A stretch of DNA of 64,000 bases. Origin: DATFDN01 sp963818885. Its GTDB lineage: Bacteria > Pseudomonadota > Alphaproteobacteria > Acetobacterales > Acetobacteraceae. Each line of letters starts with the position of its first letter. The stretch's first letter is position 1. The stretch is from positions 310,001-374,000 of the forward strand of contig CAWFTP010000001.1 in the NCBI GenBank assembly GCA_963818885.1. The letters are read 5' to 3'. The notes below the pieces were generated by a model. That model did no database searches. It was given only the letters and a program-made list of their open reading frames with translations, and had not been told where the DNA came from. Made by a program: the position numbers and the translations under genes. Of this stretch, positions 51,173-59,802 are shown piece by piece.

Positions 51173-52758
51173 CGGCAAGCTGGCTGCGTGACGCCAGGCG
51201 CGCCTGGGCGCGGCTGCCCAGCCTGCGGATGGGCGCGGTCCCCGACGCCCCTGCCCTGCCCGTCCGCGATCCCTGGCCCGGCGACCCGGCGCGCGCCGCA
51301 CGGCTGCTGAAGGGAGAGCTGGAGCTGGGGGGCGCGGTCTGCGCCTTCGCGCCCGGCCGCTTCGTGGACCCATCGGCGTCCGAGATGCTGCGATCGGCGG
51401 CGCATAATTTCACCTGGCTGCGCGACCTGCGCGCGCTCGGCACCGACGCCGCGCGGCTGCGCGCCCGCGCGCTGGTCGGCGACTGGATCGGCGCGCACGC
51501 GAATGAGGCTATCGCGCATCGCGCCGACGTGACCGGCGCGCGCATCGCTGCCTGGCTTGGGCATTACGACTTCTTCTTCGCCGCCGCCGACGATGCCTTC
51601 CGCCAACGGCTGATGGCGCGCCTGGTGATGGACGCGCGCACGCTGTCCGCGATGCTGCCGGCCGAGGAACTCGATCATCGCGCGCTGACCGCACTCAAGG
51701 GATTGATCGCCGCCTCCGTGGCGCTTCCCGAGCACGGCGGTTTCCTCGCCCGCGCGCTGCGTTTCCTGCCGCAGGAGATCGCCCGCCAGGTGCTGTCGGA
51801 TGGTTGCCATGCCGGGCGCAGCCCCGCCGCTCTGCTCGCCGCGCTGCAGAACCTGACGGAGATACGCGCGCTCCTGCAGGCGTCCCAGACCCAGCCGCCG
51901 CCGAGCCTCACCACCGCGATCGAGCGAATGGGGCCGGCTCTGCGGGTACTGCGTCACGCCGACGGTGGGCTCGCCCTGTTCAACGGCAGCAAGGAGGAGC
52001 ACGGGCCGCTTATCGACCTCGTGCTGACCCAGGCAGGACGCAACACGCGAGCCCCGGCGATGCTGGGCGAGGCCGGCTTCCATAGGCTGCAAGCGGGGCG
52101 CACACTGCTGATCGTGAACACCGGCGCGCCGCCTCCCCCCGGCCTCGATCGCGAGGCGCATGCCGGCACGCTGTCGCTCGAAATGTCGGTCGGGCGCGAG
52201 CGGCTGATCGTCAACTGCGGCGCCTTCCCGGCCGGACAGGCGGAGTGGCGCGACGCGGCGCGCGCGACGGCGGCGCATTCGACTTTGGTGATCGCCGACA
52301 CCAACTCCTCTGAACTGAAGCCCGACAGCCTGGGACGACGACCGATCACCGTCGATTCCCAGCGCCAGGAGGCGAACGGCGCGCACTGGCTGGAGGCAAG
52401 CCATGACGGCTGGCGCAAGCCGTTCGGCGCGATCCATCGCCGCCGCCTCTATGTCGCCGAGAGCGGCGAGGACGTGCGCGGCGAGGACGCCGTGGAGGCG
52501 CCGACCCCGCAGCCCTTCACGCTGCGCTTCCATCTCCACCCGTCGGTGCAGGCGAGCCTGCAGCAGGACAACGAGACTGCGCTGCTACGCCTGCCCTCCG
52601 GCGGCGGCTGGCGGCTGCGCGCCGACGGGGCGCGCATGTCGATCGAGGAAAGCGTCTATCTCGGCGGCCCGCAGCCCCGCCGCGCCGAGCAGGTCGTGTT
52701 GACCGGACACGCCGACGGCCCGCAGCAGGTGAAGTGGGCGATCAGCAAGGTGAAGTGA
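51169..52758 (+). CDS. Heparinase II/III family protein
   Basis: A 529-aa protein with an N-terminal alpha-alpha toroid (FTWLRDLRALGTDAARLRAR, RITAWLGHYDFFFAAADDAF-like region) and a C-terminal beta-sheet domain (RLIVNCGAFPAGQAEWRDAA, AHSTLVIADTNSSELKP). The family contains uronic-acid-polymer lyases, but in this rpe-linked form the substrate is unknown and no signal peptide is seen. GTG start at 51169 is coupled to rpe. Confidence 0.88.
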   Translation: MTASWLRDARRAWARLPSLRMGAVPDAPALPVRDPWPGDPARAARLLKGELELGGAVCAFAPGRFVDPSASEMLRSAAHNFTWLRDLRALGTDAARLRARALVGDWIGAHANEAIAHRADVTGARIAAWLGHYDFFFAAADDAFRQRLMARLVMDARTLSAMLPAEELDHRALTALKGLIAASVALPEHGGFLARALRFLPQEIARQVLSDGCHAGRSPAALLAALQNLTEIRALLQASQTQPPPSLTTAIERMGPALRVLRHADGGLALFNGSKEEHGPLIDLVLTQAGRNTRAPAMLGEAGFHRLQAGRTLLIVNTGAPPPPGLDREAHAGTLSLEMSVGRERLIVNCGAFPAGQAEWRDAARATAAHSTLVIADTNSSELKPDSLGRRPITVDSQRQEANGAHWLEASHDGWRKPFGAIHRRRLYVAESGEDVRGEDAVEAPTPQPFTLRFHLHPSVQASLQQDNETALLRLPSGGGWRLRADGARMSIEESVYLGGPQPRRAEQVVLTGHADGPQQVKWAISKVK

Positions 52759-52774
52759 CGCAGAGGGGAGACTT

Positions 52775-53599
52775 ATGACGGTGACGCAACGCGAGAAGGC
52801 CGAGCGGTTCCGTGCCCTCCATCGGGGGCCGGACGCCTTCGTCATCCCCAACCCGTGGGACGCGGGCTCGGCACGCCTCCTCGCCGGCCTTGGCTTCCCC
52901 GCGCTGGCGACCTCGTCGGGCGCGTTCGCCGGCACGCTCGGGCGGCGCGACGGTAGGGTAACGCGGGAGGAGGCGCTGGCGCATGCCCGCGGCGTTGTCG
53001 CGGCCGTCGACGTTCCGGTCTCCGCCGACCTGGAGAACGGGTTCGGCCACGACCCCAGCTTCGCCGCCGAGACGGTGCGCCTCGCCGCCGGGACGGGGCT
53101 CGTCGCCTGCTCGATCGAGGACGCCACCGGCGAGAAGGATCGCCCGCTCTATGACCTCGCGCACGCGGTGGAGCGCATCACCGCCTCGGCGGAGGCCGCG
53201 CGGGCGAGCGGGTTCGGATTCATGCTCACCGCGCGGTCGGAGAACTTCCTGCGCGGCAACCCGAACCTCGACGACACGATCAAGCGGCTGCAAGCCTATG
53301 AGAAGGCGGGCGCCGAGGTCCTGATGGCGCCCGGCCTGCCGGACCTCGACGCGGTGCGCGCGGTTTGCGCGGCGATCACCAAGCCCTTCAACTTCATGGC
53401 CGGCATCCCCGGCAAGTCGTTCAGCGTCGCCGAGCTGGCGGCGGCCGGGGTGCGGCGCGTCAGCCTCGCGACCTCGCTCTACAAGGCAGCGATGACCGGG
53501 CTCCTGCGCGCCGCGACCGAGGTGAAGGAGCACGGCACGTTCGGCTACCTGTCGGCGTCGATGACGACGGCGGAGCTGAGCAGCTACATGGAGAAGTAG
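52775..53599 (+). CDS. Isocitrate lyase/PEP mutase family protein
   Basis: A 274-aa protein of the PEP mutase/isocitrate lyase superfamily: FVIPNPWDAGSARLLAGLGF, TSSGAFAGTLGRRDG, PVSADLENGFGHDP, SIEDATGEKDRPL and MLTARSENFLRGNP. Relatives cleave carbon-carbon bonds (2-methylisocitrate, oxaloacetate). Clear ribosome site GGGGAG. It starts 16 bp after the heparinase-like gene. Confidence 0.9.
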   Translation: MTVTQREKAERFRALHRGPDAFVIPNPWDAGSARLLAGLGFPALATSSGAFAGTLGRRDGRVTREEALAHARGVVAAVDVPVSADLENGFGHDPSFAAETVRLAAGTGLVACSIEDATGEKDRPLYDLAHAVERITASAEAARASGFGFMLTARSENFLRGNPNLDDTIKRLQAYEKAGAEVLMAPGLPDLDAVRAVCAAITKPFNFMAGIPGKSFSVAELAAAGVRRVSLATSLYKAAMTGLLRAATEVKEHGTFGYLSASMTTAELSSYMEK

Positions 53600-53691
53600 G
53601 CGCCTCCCTCAACTCGCGGGCGACCTCACCTCGAACAGGTCCCTGACGTGGATGCTAGCGCCCGGCCACGGACTGTGCTATATCCTCGCCC

Positions 53692-53749
53692 ATGTCTCAG
53701 TGGATGAGCACGTCGCGAATTAGCGTCCCGGCTGCCTAGGGCAGTCGGG
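53692..53749 (+). promoter_or_regulatory. Candidate leader peptide with overlapping hairpin
   Basis: A 15-codon ORF (53692-53739) reading MSQWMSTSRISVPAA ends inside a strong hairpin: CCCGGCTGCC pairs with GGCAGTCGGG across a 3-base loop (53727-53749). It lies about 45 bp upstream of the ACT-like gene and the cyd operon. The layout resembles a translational attenuator, but there is no T-run after the stem and no clear ribosome site. Confidence 0.4.
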
Positions 53750-53793
53750 CCTCCGCTATTTCGCCACTCATCACGCGAGGATTCTCCGTCCCA

Positions 53794-54078
53794 ATGTCCG
53801 ACTTCGTTGATGCCGCGCCGGCGCAGCGCGTTCGCTTCATGATGGATGCCGAGCCCGATCCCGGCCTCTTGCCCCGCCTGCTCGCCCCCTTCGCCCGCCG
53901 CGACCTGCTGCCTGACCGTATGTGGTCGCATCGCGGCGCGACCGAGGTGCATGTCGAGATCGCGCTCGACGCCGCACCGGCCGAGATGGTGCACTTGCTG
54001 GAGGGCAATCTCCGCCAGGTCGTCGGCGTGCGTTGCGTCACCCTGCTCCGGCATGGGAACATGGCCAGCGCCGCCTGA
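53794..54078 (+). CDS. Small ACT-like domain protein
   Basis: A 94-aa protein whose pattern (VRFMMDAEPDPGLLPRLLAP, EVHVEIALDAAPAEMVHLLE, VVGVRCVTLLRH) suggests an ACT-type regulatory fold as in acetolactate synthase small subunits, but no enzyme gene is adjacent. It ends 36 bp before cydA. It may bind an amino acid or act as a regulator; the function is not established. Confidence 0.65.
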   Translation: MSDFVDAAPAQRVRFMMDAEPDPGLLPRLLAPFARRDLLPDRMWSHRGATEVHVEIALDAAPAEMVHLLEGNLRQVVGVRCVTLLRHGNMASAA

Positions 54079-54114
54079 GATACCCGCCGGCGGTCCCCAT
54101 CGGGAGAGGCGCCG

Positions 54115-55530
54115 GTGACCCACGCGATCGTCCTTGCACGCGCGCAATTCGCATTCACGCTCGGCCTGCACATCATCCTGCCGGCGTTCTCCATTGGCCT
54201 CGCGAGCTATCTCTCGGTGCTGGAAGCGTTGTGGCTGCGCACCGGGCGGCAGGTCTATCTCGACCTGTATAATTATTGGCTGAAGATGTTCGCCATCGGG
54301 TTCGCCATGGGCGTCGTCTCCGGCATCGTCATGTCGTACGAGTTCGGCACCAACTGGGCGCGCTTCTCCGACCGCGTCGGGCCGGTGATCGGGCCGTTGA
54401 TGGGCTACGAGGTGCTGACCGCGTTCTTCCTCGAGTCGGGCTTCCTCGGGGTGATGCTGTTCGGCCGCAACCGGGTGGGCAAAGGGCTGCATTTCGCCGC
54501 GACCTGCCTTGTCGCGCTCGGCACGCTGATGAGCGCGTTCTGGATCCTGTCGGCCAACTCCTGGATGCAGACGCCGGCTGGCTACACGATCGCGCCGGAC
54601 GGGCGGTTCCTTCCCGCCGACTGGGCGGCGGTGATCTTCAACCCGTCCTTCCCTTATCGGCTCGTGCACATGGTGCTCGCCTGCTACCTGTCCGTCGCGT
54701 TCCTGGTGGGCGCGGTCGGCGCCTGGCACCTGCTGCGCGACGCGCAGAATCAGGCGGCGCGGACAATGTTCTCGATGGCGATGTGGATGGCGGCGATCGT
54801 CGCGCCGATCCAGCTCATCGCCGGCGACCAGCATGGCCTCAACACGTCGGAGCATCAGCCGGCCAAGGTCGCGGCCATGGAGGGCGACTTCGCCACCGAG
54901 CCCGGCTCGCCGCTGATCCTGTTCGGCTGGCCGAACCAGGCGGCCGGGCGAGTCGACTATGAGCTCGATATCCCGCACGGCGGAGCGCTGATCGTCACGC
55001 ATAGTTGGGATGGCGCGGTTACCGGGCTCGACAAGTTTCCGCGCGAGGACTGGCCCCCGGTGCCCTACGTGTTCTGGGCCTTCCGCGCGATGGTTGGGCT
55101 GGGCGTGCTGATGATTGCGCTCGGCTGGTGGAGCCTGTGGATGCGCCGCGGCGGACGGATCTGGCGCTCCCGCACGCTGTGGCGCGCGGCGACGGTCATG
55201 GGGCCGGCGGGGTTCCTCGCGCTGCTGTCGGGCTGGACCGTCACCGAGGTCGGACGCCAGCCCTTCACCGTGTATGGCTTGATGCGGACCGCCGACAGCG
55301 CCTCTCCCATCGCGCTGTCCGCCGTCGCGACCTCGCTCGTCGCGTTCATCGTCGTCTATTTCATCGTCTTCGGCACCGGCTTCCTCTTCATCGGCCGGCT
55401 GATGGCGCGTCCGCCAACCGCCGGCGAGCCGGGGCCACCGCACGGCGTGCCGGTGCGCACCGCCGGCATCACGCCGATGCCCTCGGTCGGCGGACCCGAG
55501 GTCGGGGAAGTCCCGACAGGCGGAGACTGA
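54115..55530 (+). CDS. cydA: Cytochrome bd-type (cyanide-insensitive) ubiquinol oxidase subunit I
   Basis: A 471-aa membrane protein. ARAQFAFTLGLHIILPAFSI carries the heme-ligand His, GVVSGIVMSYEFGTNWARFS is typical, and GDQHGLNTSEHQPAKVAAME contains the quinol-site region. The Q-loop is short, as in CIO-type oxidases. It couples quinol oxidation to oxygen reduction in the inner membrane. GTG start 54115. cydB follows after 4 bp. Confidence 0.95.
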   Translation: MTHAIVLARAQFAFTLGLHIILPAFSIGLASYLSVLEALWLRTGRQVYLDLYNYWLKMFAIGFAMGVVSGIVMSYEFGTNWARFSDRVGPVIGPLMGYEVLTAFFLESGFLGVMLFGRNRVGKGLHFAATCLVALGTLMSAFWILSANSWMQTPAGYTIAPDGRFLPADWAAVIFNPSFPYRLVHMVLACYLSVAFLVGAVGAWHLLRDAQNQAARTMFSMAMWMAAIVAPIQLIAGDQHGLNTSEHQPAKVAAMEGDFATEPGSPLILFGWPNQAAGRVDYELDIPHGGALIVTHSWDGAVTGLDKFPREDWPPVPYVFWAFRAMVGLGVLMIALGWWSLWMRRGGRIWRSRTLWRAATVMGPAGFLALLSGWTVTEVGRQPFTVYGLMRTADSASPIALSAVATSLVAFIVVYFIVFGTGFLFIGRLMARPPTAGEPGPPHGVPVRTAGITPMPSVGGPEVGEVPTGGD

Positions 55531-55534
55531 GGCG

Positions 55535-56545
55535 ATGGCGCACTGGCTGCCGATCGTCTGGGCGGGGCTGATCGCGTTCGCGGTGCTCGCCTATGTGCTG
55601 CTCGACGGGTTCGACCTCGGCGTCGGCATCCTGTTCGCGGTGTCGCGCGACGAGGCCGACCGCGACACCATGGTCAACACGGTCGCGCCGATCTGGGACG
55701 GCAACGAGACCTGGCTGGTGCTGGGTGGCGGCGGTCTGCTCGGCGTCTTCCCGCTCGCCTATGCGGTGATCCTGCCGGCGTTCTATCCGCTCATCATCGC
55801 GATGCTGCTATCCCTCGTATTCCGCGGCGTCGCCTTCGAGTTCCGCTTTCGCGCGGCGGAGGCGCGGACGCGCCGGTGGTGGGACACGATCTTCCTGTTC
55901 GCCTCCGCGCTCGCCGGGTTCTGCCAGGGCATGGCGCTCGGCGCGCTGCTGCAAGGGATCAAGGTGCAGGACCGCGGCTATGCCGGCGGCTGGCTCGACT
56001 GGCTAAATGGCTTCACCGTGCTCTGCGGCGTCGCCCTCGTCATCGGCTATGCGCTGCAGGGGTCAGCTTGGCTGATCTGGCGCACCGAGGGCAATCTGCA
56101 ACGCCGGGCGCGCCGCTGGGCAAGCGCCCTCGGCGTCGCCCTGCTGGTTCTGATGGTGGTGGTCAGCGTTTGGACCCCGCTGATCGACCCGGCCATGGCG
56201 GGGCACTGGTTCAGCTATCCGGGGATCGCGCTGACCGGGCCGGTGCCGTTCCTGGTCGCCTTGCTCGCCTGGCGGTTCTGGCTCGGGCTGCGGCGAGAGG
56301 AGCACCTGGCGCCGTTCCTCTGCGTGCAGGGCTGGTTCGTGCTGAGCTATATCGGCCTCGGGATCAGCCTGTGGCCGCTGATCGTGCCGCCGTCGATCAC
56401 CATCTGGGACGCTGCCTCGCCGCCCGAATCGCAGCTCTTCCTGCTGGTCGGCACGCTGATCCTGCTGCCGATCATCCTGGGATACACCGGCTACGCCTAC
56501 TGGGTGTTTCGCGGGAAAGTGCGCGCGGGGGAGCATTATCATTAG
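55535..56545 (+). CDS. cydB: Cytochrome bd-type ubiquinol oxidase subunit II
   Basis: A 336-aa protein with 8-9 membrane segments: YVLLDGFDLGVGILFAVSRD, APIWDGNETWLVLGGGGLLG, VFRGVAFEFRFRAAE and LLPIILGYTGYAYWVFRG. Forms the heterodimer with CydA. The DUF2474 small subunit frame overlaps its stop. Confidence 0.95.
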   Translation: MAHWLPIVWAGLIAFAVLAYVLLDGFDLGVGILFAVSRDEADRDTMVNTVAPIWDGNETWLVLGGGGLLGVFPLAYAVILPAFYPLIIAMLLSLVFRGVAFEFRFRAAEARTRRWWDTIFLFASALAGFCQGMALGALLQGIKVQDRGYAGGWLDWLNGFTVLCGVALVIGYALQGSAWLIWRTEGNLQRRARRWASALGVALLVLMVVVSVWTPLIDPAMAGHWFSYPGIALTGPVPFLVALLAWRFWLGLRREEHLAPFLCVQGWFVLSYIGLGISLWPLIVPPSITIWDAASPPESQLFLLVGTLILLPIILGYTGYAYWVFRGKVRAGEHYH

Positions 56546-56639
56546 GCGCCGGCTGTTGTGGTTCGTTGGGCTGTACCTCGCGGGCGTCGTGGCGGTCGCG
56601 ATGGTGGCCTACGTAATCCGCCTCGCGCTGGTGGATTGA
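56541..56639 (+). CDS. DUF2474 small subunit of the bd-type oxidase
   Basis: A short ORF immediately after cydB encodes RRRLLWFVGLYLAGVVAVAM followed by VAYVIRLALVD, a single membrane helix with the GLYLAGV pattern of DUF2474/CydX-like proteins that stabilise CIO oxidases. No ATG or GTG is present; possible starts are ATT/ATC at 56535-56541 or TTG 56556. About 28-34 aa. Confidence 0.7.
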   Translation: MRRRLLWFVGLYLAGVVAVAMVAYVIRLALVD

Positions 56640-56655
56640 ATTGGCTTGCGCGGCG

Positions 56656-56685
56656 AGCTGGCCTATGCTGAAGCATAGGCCAGCT
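56656..56685. promoter_or_regulatory. Perfect palindrome upstream of vapBC (likely operator)
   Basis: Two 14-bp arms, AGCTGGCCTATGCT and its exact complement, separated by GA, end 12 bp before the VapB start. Autoregulated VapBC modules bind such palindromes. There is no T-run, so a terminator for the cyd operon is less likely. Confidence 0.65.
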
Positions 56686-56697
56686 GGGAAGAAGCGC

Positions 56698-56937
56698 ATG
56701 ACCTACGCTCGGAAGGTTCGTATCTTCAGGAACGGCCGCAATCAAGCCGTCCGCATTCCGGTCGAGTTCGAATTGCCGGGCGATGCCGCCCTGATGCACC
56801 GCGAAGGAAACCGTGTGGTGATTGAGCCGATCCGCAAGGCCGGACTTCTGGCATTGCTCGCAACCCTCGAGCCCATCGAGGAGGAGTTCCCGGACTTTGA
56901 CGCTGGGCTCCAGCCGGCCCGAGAGATTGATCTTTGA
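56698..56937 (+). CDS. vapB: VapB/AbrB-family antitoxin
   Basis: A 79-aa antitoxin: ARKVRIFRNGRNQAVRIPVE is the AbrB/SpoVT swapped-hairpin DNA-binding domain, followed by FELPGDAALMHREGNRVVIE and a toxin-binding tail (LEPIEEEFPDFDAGLQPARE). ATG 56698 lies just downstream of the palindrome. It overlaps vapC by 4 bp. Confidence 0.88.
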   Translation: MTYARKVRIFRNGRNQAVRIPVEFELPGDAALMHREGNRVVIEPIRKAGLLALLATLEPIEEEFPDFDAGLQPAREIDL

Positions 56938-57338
56938 CCTATCGTTCCATGCTCGATACCAACATTGTATCCGACCTTGTCCGCAATCCCCAGGGCCGGG
57001 CCGCCGAACGGCTCCGGCAGCACGGGGAAGACGGAGTGTGCGTCAGCATTATCACCTCCGCCGAGCTGCGTTATGGGTGCGCCAAGAAGCGATCGGCCCG
57101 GCTGTTGAGCCAAGTCGAGGCAATTCTATCAGCGATTGACATCTTGCCGTTCGACGTGCCGGCCGATGCGGAATACGGGGTTATCCGCGCGGAACTAGGG
57201 GCGGCCGGTCAGCCGATCGGTCCGACAGACCTGTTTATAGCGGCGCATGCGCGTTCCCAGCGCGTTGTGCTGGTCACCCGCAACACCGCCGAGTTCCGCA
57301 AGGTGTCGGGCCTGAAAGTCGAGAACTGGCTGGAATAG
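56934..57338 (+). CDS. vapC: VapC-family PIN-domain toxin
   Basis: A 134-aa PIN RNase starting at TTG 56934 within the vapB stop region. Acidic residues in SMLDTNIVSDLVR, SIITSAELRYGCA, PIGPTDLFIAAHA and TRNTAEFRKVSGL are the canonical VapC set (VagD/MvpA group), which typically cleaves initiator tRNA. Partner of the AbrB-type antitoxin encoded upstream. Confidence 0.9.
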   Translation: MTYRSMLDTNIVSDLVRNPQGRAAERLRQHGEDGVCVSIITSAELRYGCAKKRSARLLSQVEAILSAIDILPFDVPADAEYGVIRAELGAAGQPIGPTDLFIAAHARSQRVVLVTRNTAEFRKVSGLKVENWLE

Positions 57339-57435
57339 GCCAGATCCCGCCCCTTGCGCGGGCCAGGCTTTGGGCCGATGTAGCGCGACAGGACCGCAGC
57401 GGTCCGCATTACCCAACCCGCATCAGGCAGGCGCC

Positions 57436-57996
57436 ATGTTCATCGAGACCGAGGGCACTCCCAATCCCGCAACGCTGAAATTCCTGCCCGGCCGCTGGGT
57501 GATCCAGAACGGCACGGCGGACTTCGCCTCCGCCGACAGCGCCGGGCGCAGCCCGCTGGCGCTCGCCCTGTTCGACCTGCCGGGCGTCGCCCGCGTGTTC
57601 CTGGGTGCGGACTTCGTCACCGTCACCAAGACCGACGAGATCTCCTGGCAGCAGCTCAAGCCGCGCGTCCTCGCCGCGCTGATGGACCATTTCGTCGCCA
57701 ACCGGCCGGTGATCGAGGGTGCCGCGGAAGAGGACGAGATCGAGGCGATCAGGCCGGAGGATCAGGAGATCGTCGAGCAGATCCGCGAGCTGCTGGACAC
57801 CCGGGTCCGCCCGGCGGTGGCCGGCGATGGCGGGGACATCATCTTCCGCGGCTATCGCGACGGCGTCGTTCGCCTGCACATGCAGGGCTCCTGCTCGGGC
57901 TGCCCGTCCTCCTCGGCGACGCTGAAGCATGGCATCGAGAACATGCTGCGCCACTACGTGCCCGAGGTCGTCGCGGTCGAGCAGGTGGAGCTCTGA
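57436..57996 (+). CDS. NifU family iron-sulfur scaffold protein
   Basis: A 186-aa protein with an N-terminal Scaffold/Nfu domain (MFIETEGTPNPATLKFLPGR) and a C-terminal NifU domain holding the CxxC cluster site (MQGSCSGCPSSSATLKHGIE). It delivers Fe-S clusters. Overlaps the next gene by 1 bp and begins a conserved block running to rimI. Confidence 0.94.
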   Translation: MFIETEGTPNPATLKFLPGRWVIQNGTADFASADSAGRSPLALALFDLPGVARVFLGADFVTVTKTDEISWQQLKPRVLAALMDHFVANRPVIEGAAEEDEIEAIRPEDQEIVEQIRELLDTRVRPAVAGDGGDIIFRGYRDGVVRLHMQGSCSGCPSSSATLKHGIENMLRHYVPEVVAVEQVEL

Positions 57997-58580
57997 TGCT
58001 CGCGGACGATGCGCTCGACGCGCTGTTCCGCGAGGGCCGCACGCATAATGCATGGAGCGACGAGCCGATCTCCGACGAGACGCTGCGCGAGATCTACGCG
58101 CTGACGCGGATGGGGCCGACCTCGGCCAACAGCTCCCCCGCGCGCTTCCTGTTCCTGCGCACCAAGGAGGCGAAGGAGCGGCTGGCGCCGGCGCTATCGG
58201 CGGGCAACCACGACAAGACGATGGCGGCGCCGGTCACGGCGATCGTCGCCTACGATCCCAATTTCCACGAGAAGCTGCCGACGCTGTTTCCGCACAATCC
58301 GGAGGCGCGGAGCTGGTTCACCGCCAACGAGGCGCTGGCGGCGACCACGGCGTTCCGCAACGGCACGTTGCAGGGCGCGTACTTCATCATGGCCGCCCGC
58401 GCCCTGGGTCTGGATGTCGGGCCGATGTCGGGCTTCGACAACGACATGGTCGACCGCGTCTTCCTCAGCGCCCAGGGCTGGCGGTCGAACTTCCTGTGCA
58501 ATCTGGGTCGCGGCGACCCGGCCGGCCTCTACCCGCGCTCTCCCCGCCTCGAGTTCGAGGAGGCGTGCATCCTGCTGTAA
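57996..58580 (+). CDS. Malonic semialdehyde reductase / nitroreductase (RutE-like)
   Basis: A 194-aa FMN-dependent nitroreductase-fold protein: DDALDALFREGRTHNAWSDE, GPTSANSSPARFLFLRTKEA and GPMSGFDNDMVDRVF. RutE reduces malonic semialdehyde in pyrimidine breakdown, but no rut operon is present, so another carbonyl substrate is possible. ATG 57996 overlaps the NifU-like stop. Confidence 0.9.
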   Translation: MLADDALDALFREGRTHNAWSDEPISDETLREIYALTRMGPTSANSSPARFLFLRTKEAKERLAPALSAGNHDKTMAAPVTAIVAYDPNFHEKLPTLFPHNPEARSWFTANEALAATTAFRNGTLQGAYFIMAARALGLDVGPMSGFDNDMVDRVFLSAQGWRSNFLCNLGRGDPAGLYPRSPRLEFEEACILL

Positions 58581-58584
58581 GCCC

Positions 58585-59235
58585 GTGCTGATCCTGACGC
58601 TCGATTCCGCGCTTGATCGGGTCTCGGCGGCGGTGCTCGACGGGGATTGCGTGCTCGCCGCCGAGATCCGCGACATGGCGCGCGGCATCGCGTTGCTGCC
58701 GAGCCTCGCAGAAACGGTGCTGGCACGGTTTGGACGGGGGGCCACGGCGTTGGACGCGGTCGGCGTCACGGTGGGGCCGGGCGGCTTCACCGGCATTCGC
58801 GGCGCGCTCGCCCTTGCGCACGGGATCGGGCTTGGCGCCGGTATTCCGGTCGTGGGCGTCACGGTGCCGGAGGCGCTGGCCGCCATCGCACCCGCTCCCT
58901 CGGGACCGCCGCTGTGGATCGCGATCGACAACCGGCGCGGCGGAGTCTTTCTCGCGCGGGAGGGCGACATCACGGCGGTGAGCCTCGAGGCGCTGCCCCG
59001 CCCCGGCGGCCCGATCGCGCTCGGCGGAGATGCGGCGCACGAGGTGGCGGCGCGGCTGGAGGGCGCGGACGTGATGCTGACGGGGGCGGCGCTTCCCGAA
59101 CCGGCCGGGATCGCTCGGGCCACACAGGCCCGGCTACGGGGCGCGTTGGCTCCCCTTGCGGCACAGCCTCTCTATATAGATCCGCCGGCAGTGAGCGCGC
59201 CCACCGCGCCGCGGCGGCCGGCGCCGGTCGGATGA
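58585..59235 (+). CDS. tsaB: tRNA t6A37 threonylcarbamoyltransferase complex subunit TsaB
   Basis: A 216-aa ASKHA-fold protein beginning LILTLDSALDRVSAAVL at GTG 58585, with LPSLAETVLARFG, VGVTVGPGGFTGIRGALALA and HGIGLGAGIPVVGV. TsaB partners TsaD and TsaE in making N6-threonylcarbamoyl-adenosine at position 37 of ANN-decoding tRNAs. Overlaps rimI by 4 bp. Confidence 0.92.
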   Translation: MLILTLDSALDRVSAAVLDGDCVLAAEIRDMARGIALLPSLAETVLARFGRGATALDAVGVTVGPGGFTGIRGALALAHGIGLGAGIPVVGVTVPEALAAIAPAPSGPPLWIAIDNRRGGVFLAREGDITAVSLEALPRPGGPIALGGDAAHEVAARLEGADVMLTGAALPEPAGIARATQARLRGALAPLAAQPLYIDPPAVSAPTAPRRPAPVG

Positions 59236-59646
59236 TCAGGGCCGGCCCCGCCCACGCGGCGGCGCTCGCGGCGATCCATGCCGCTTCGTTTCCTCCGGCG
59301 GAGGCTTGGAACGAGCGGGACTTCGCGGCCCAGCTCGGTCTTCCCGGCGTCGCCGGCCTGATTCACCCCGACGGCGGCTTGGTCCTGGTCCGGGTTGTGG
59401 CCGAGGAGGCGGAGATCCTCACGCTCGGGGTGGTTGCGCTCGGCCCGGCGGCGCGGGATCGGCCGGGCGCTGCTGCGCGCCGGCATGGCGCTTGCGTCGG
59501 CGGCAGGGGCAAAAACGGTGTTCCTGGAAGCGGCCGAGGACAACACGCCGGCACTGTCGCTCTACGGCGAGGCCGGGTTTATGGAGCAGGGACGACGGCG
59601 TGCCTATTACCCCGGCGGGACTCAACGCACTCGTGCTGTCAGCTAG
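59232..59646 (+). pseudogene. rimI: Ribosomal-protein-alanine N-acetyltransferase RimI, frameshifted
   Basis: The first frame gives HAAALAAIHAASFPPAEAWN, ERDFAAQLGLPG and EILTLGVV. Near 59433-59435 one extra base shifts the frame, and the acetyl-CoA loop SARRRGIGRALLRAGM and VFLEAAEDNTPALSLYGEAG follow in another. RimI acetylates the N-terminus of S18. Position after tsaB is the classical arrangement, so the break stands out. Confidence 0.85.
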
Positions 59647-59802
59647 CGTCTTGCAACCACAGATTGGTGATCCTGTCGCTAATGCAACGGCAAGAAAAAT
59701 CGTGAAAATCACAAAAGTTTTTATCGCGCTCCACCTGATTCTTCGGTAAGGTGCGTTTCATCAATTCGCCCATGTTGGGTGGGCGCGCTCAGGGGACAGG
59801 CC

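Noticed and set aside
53626..55443. A 605-codon minus-strand open frame over cydA
   Set aside because: Antisense shadow of cydA with low-complexity His/Arg/Asp content.
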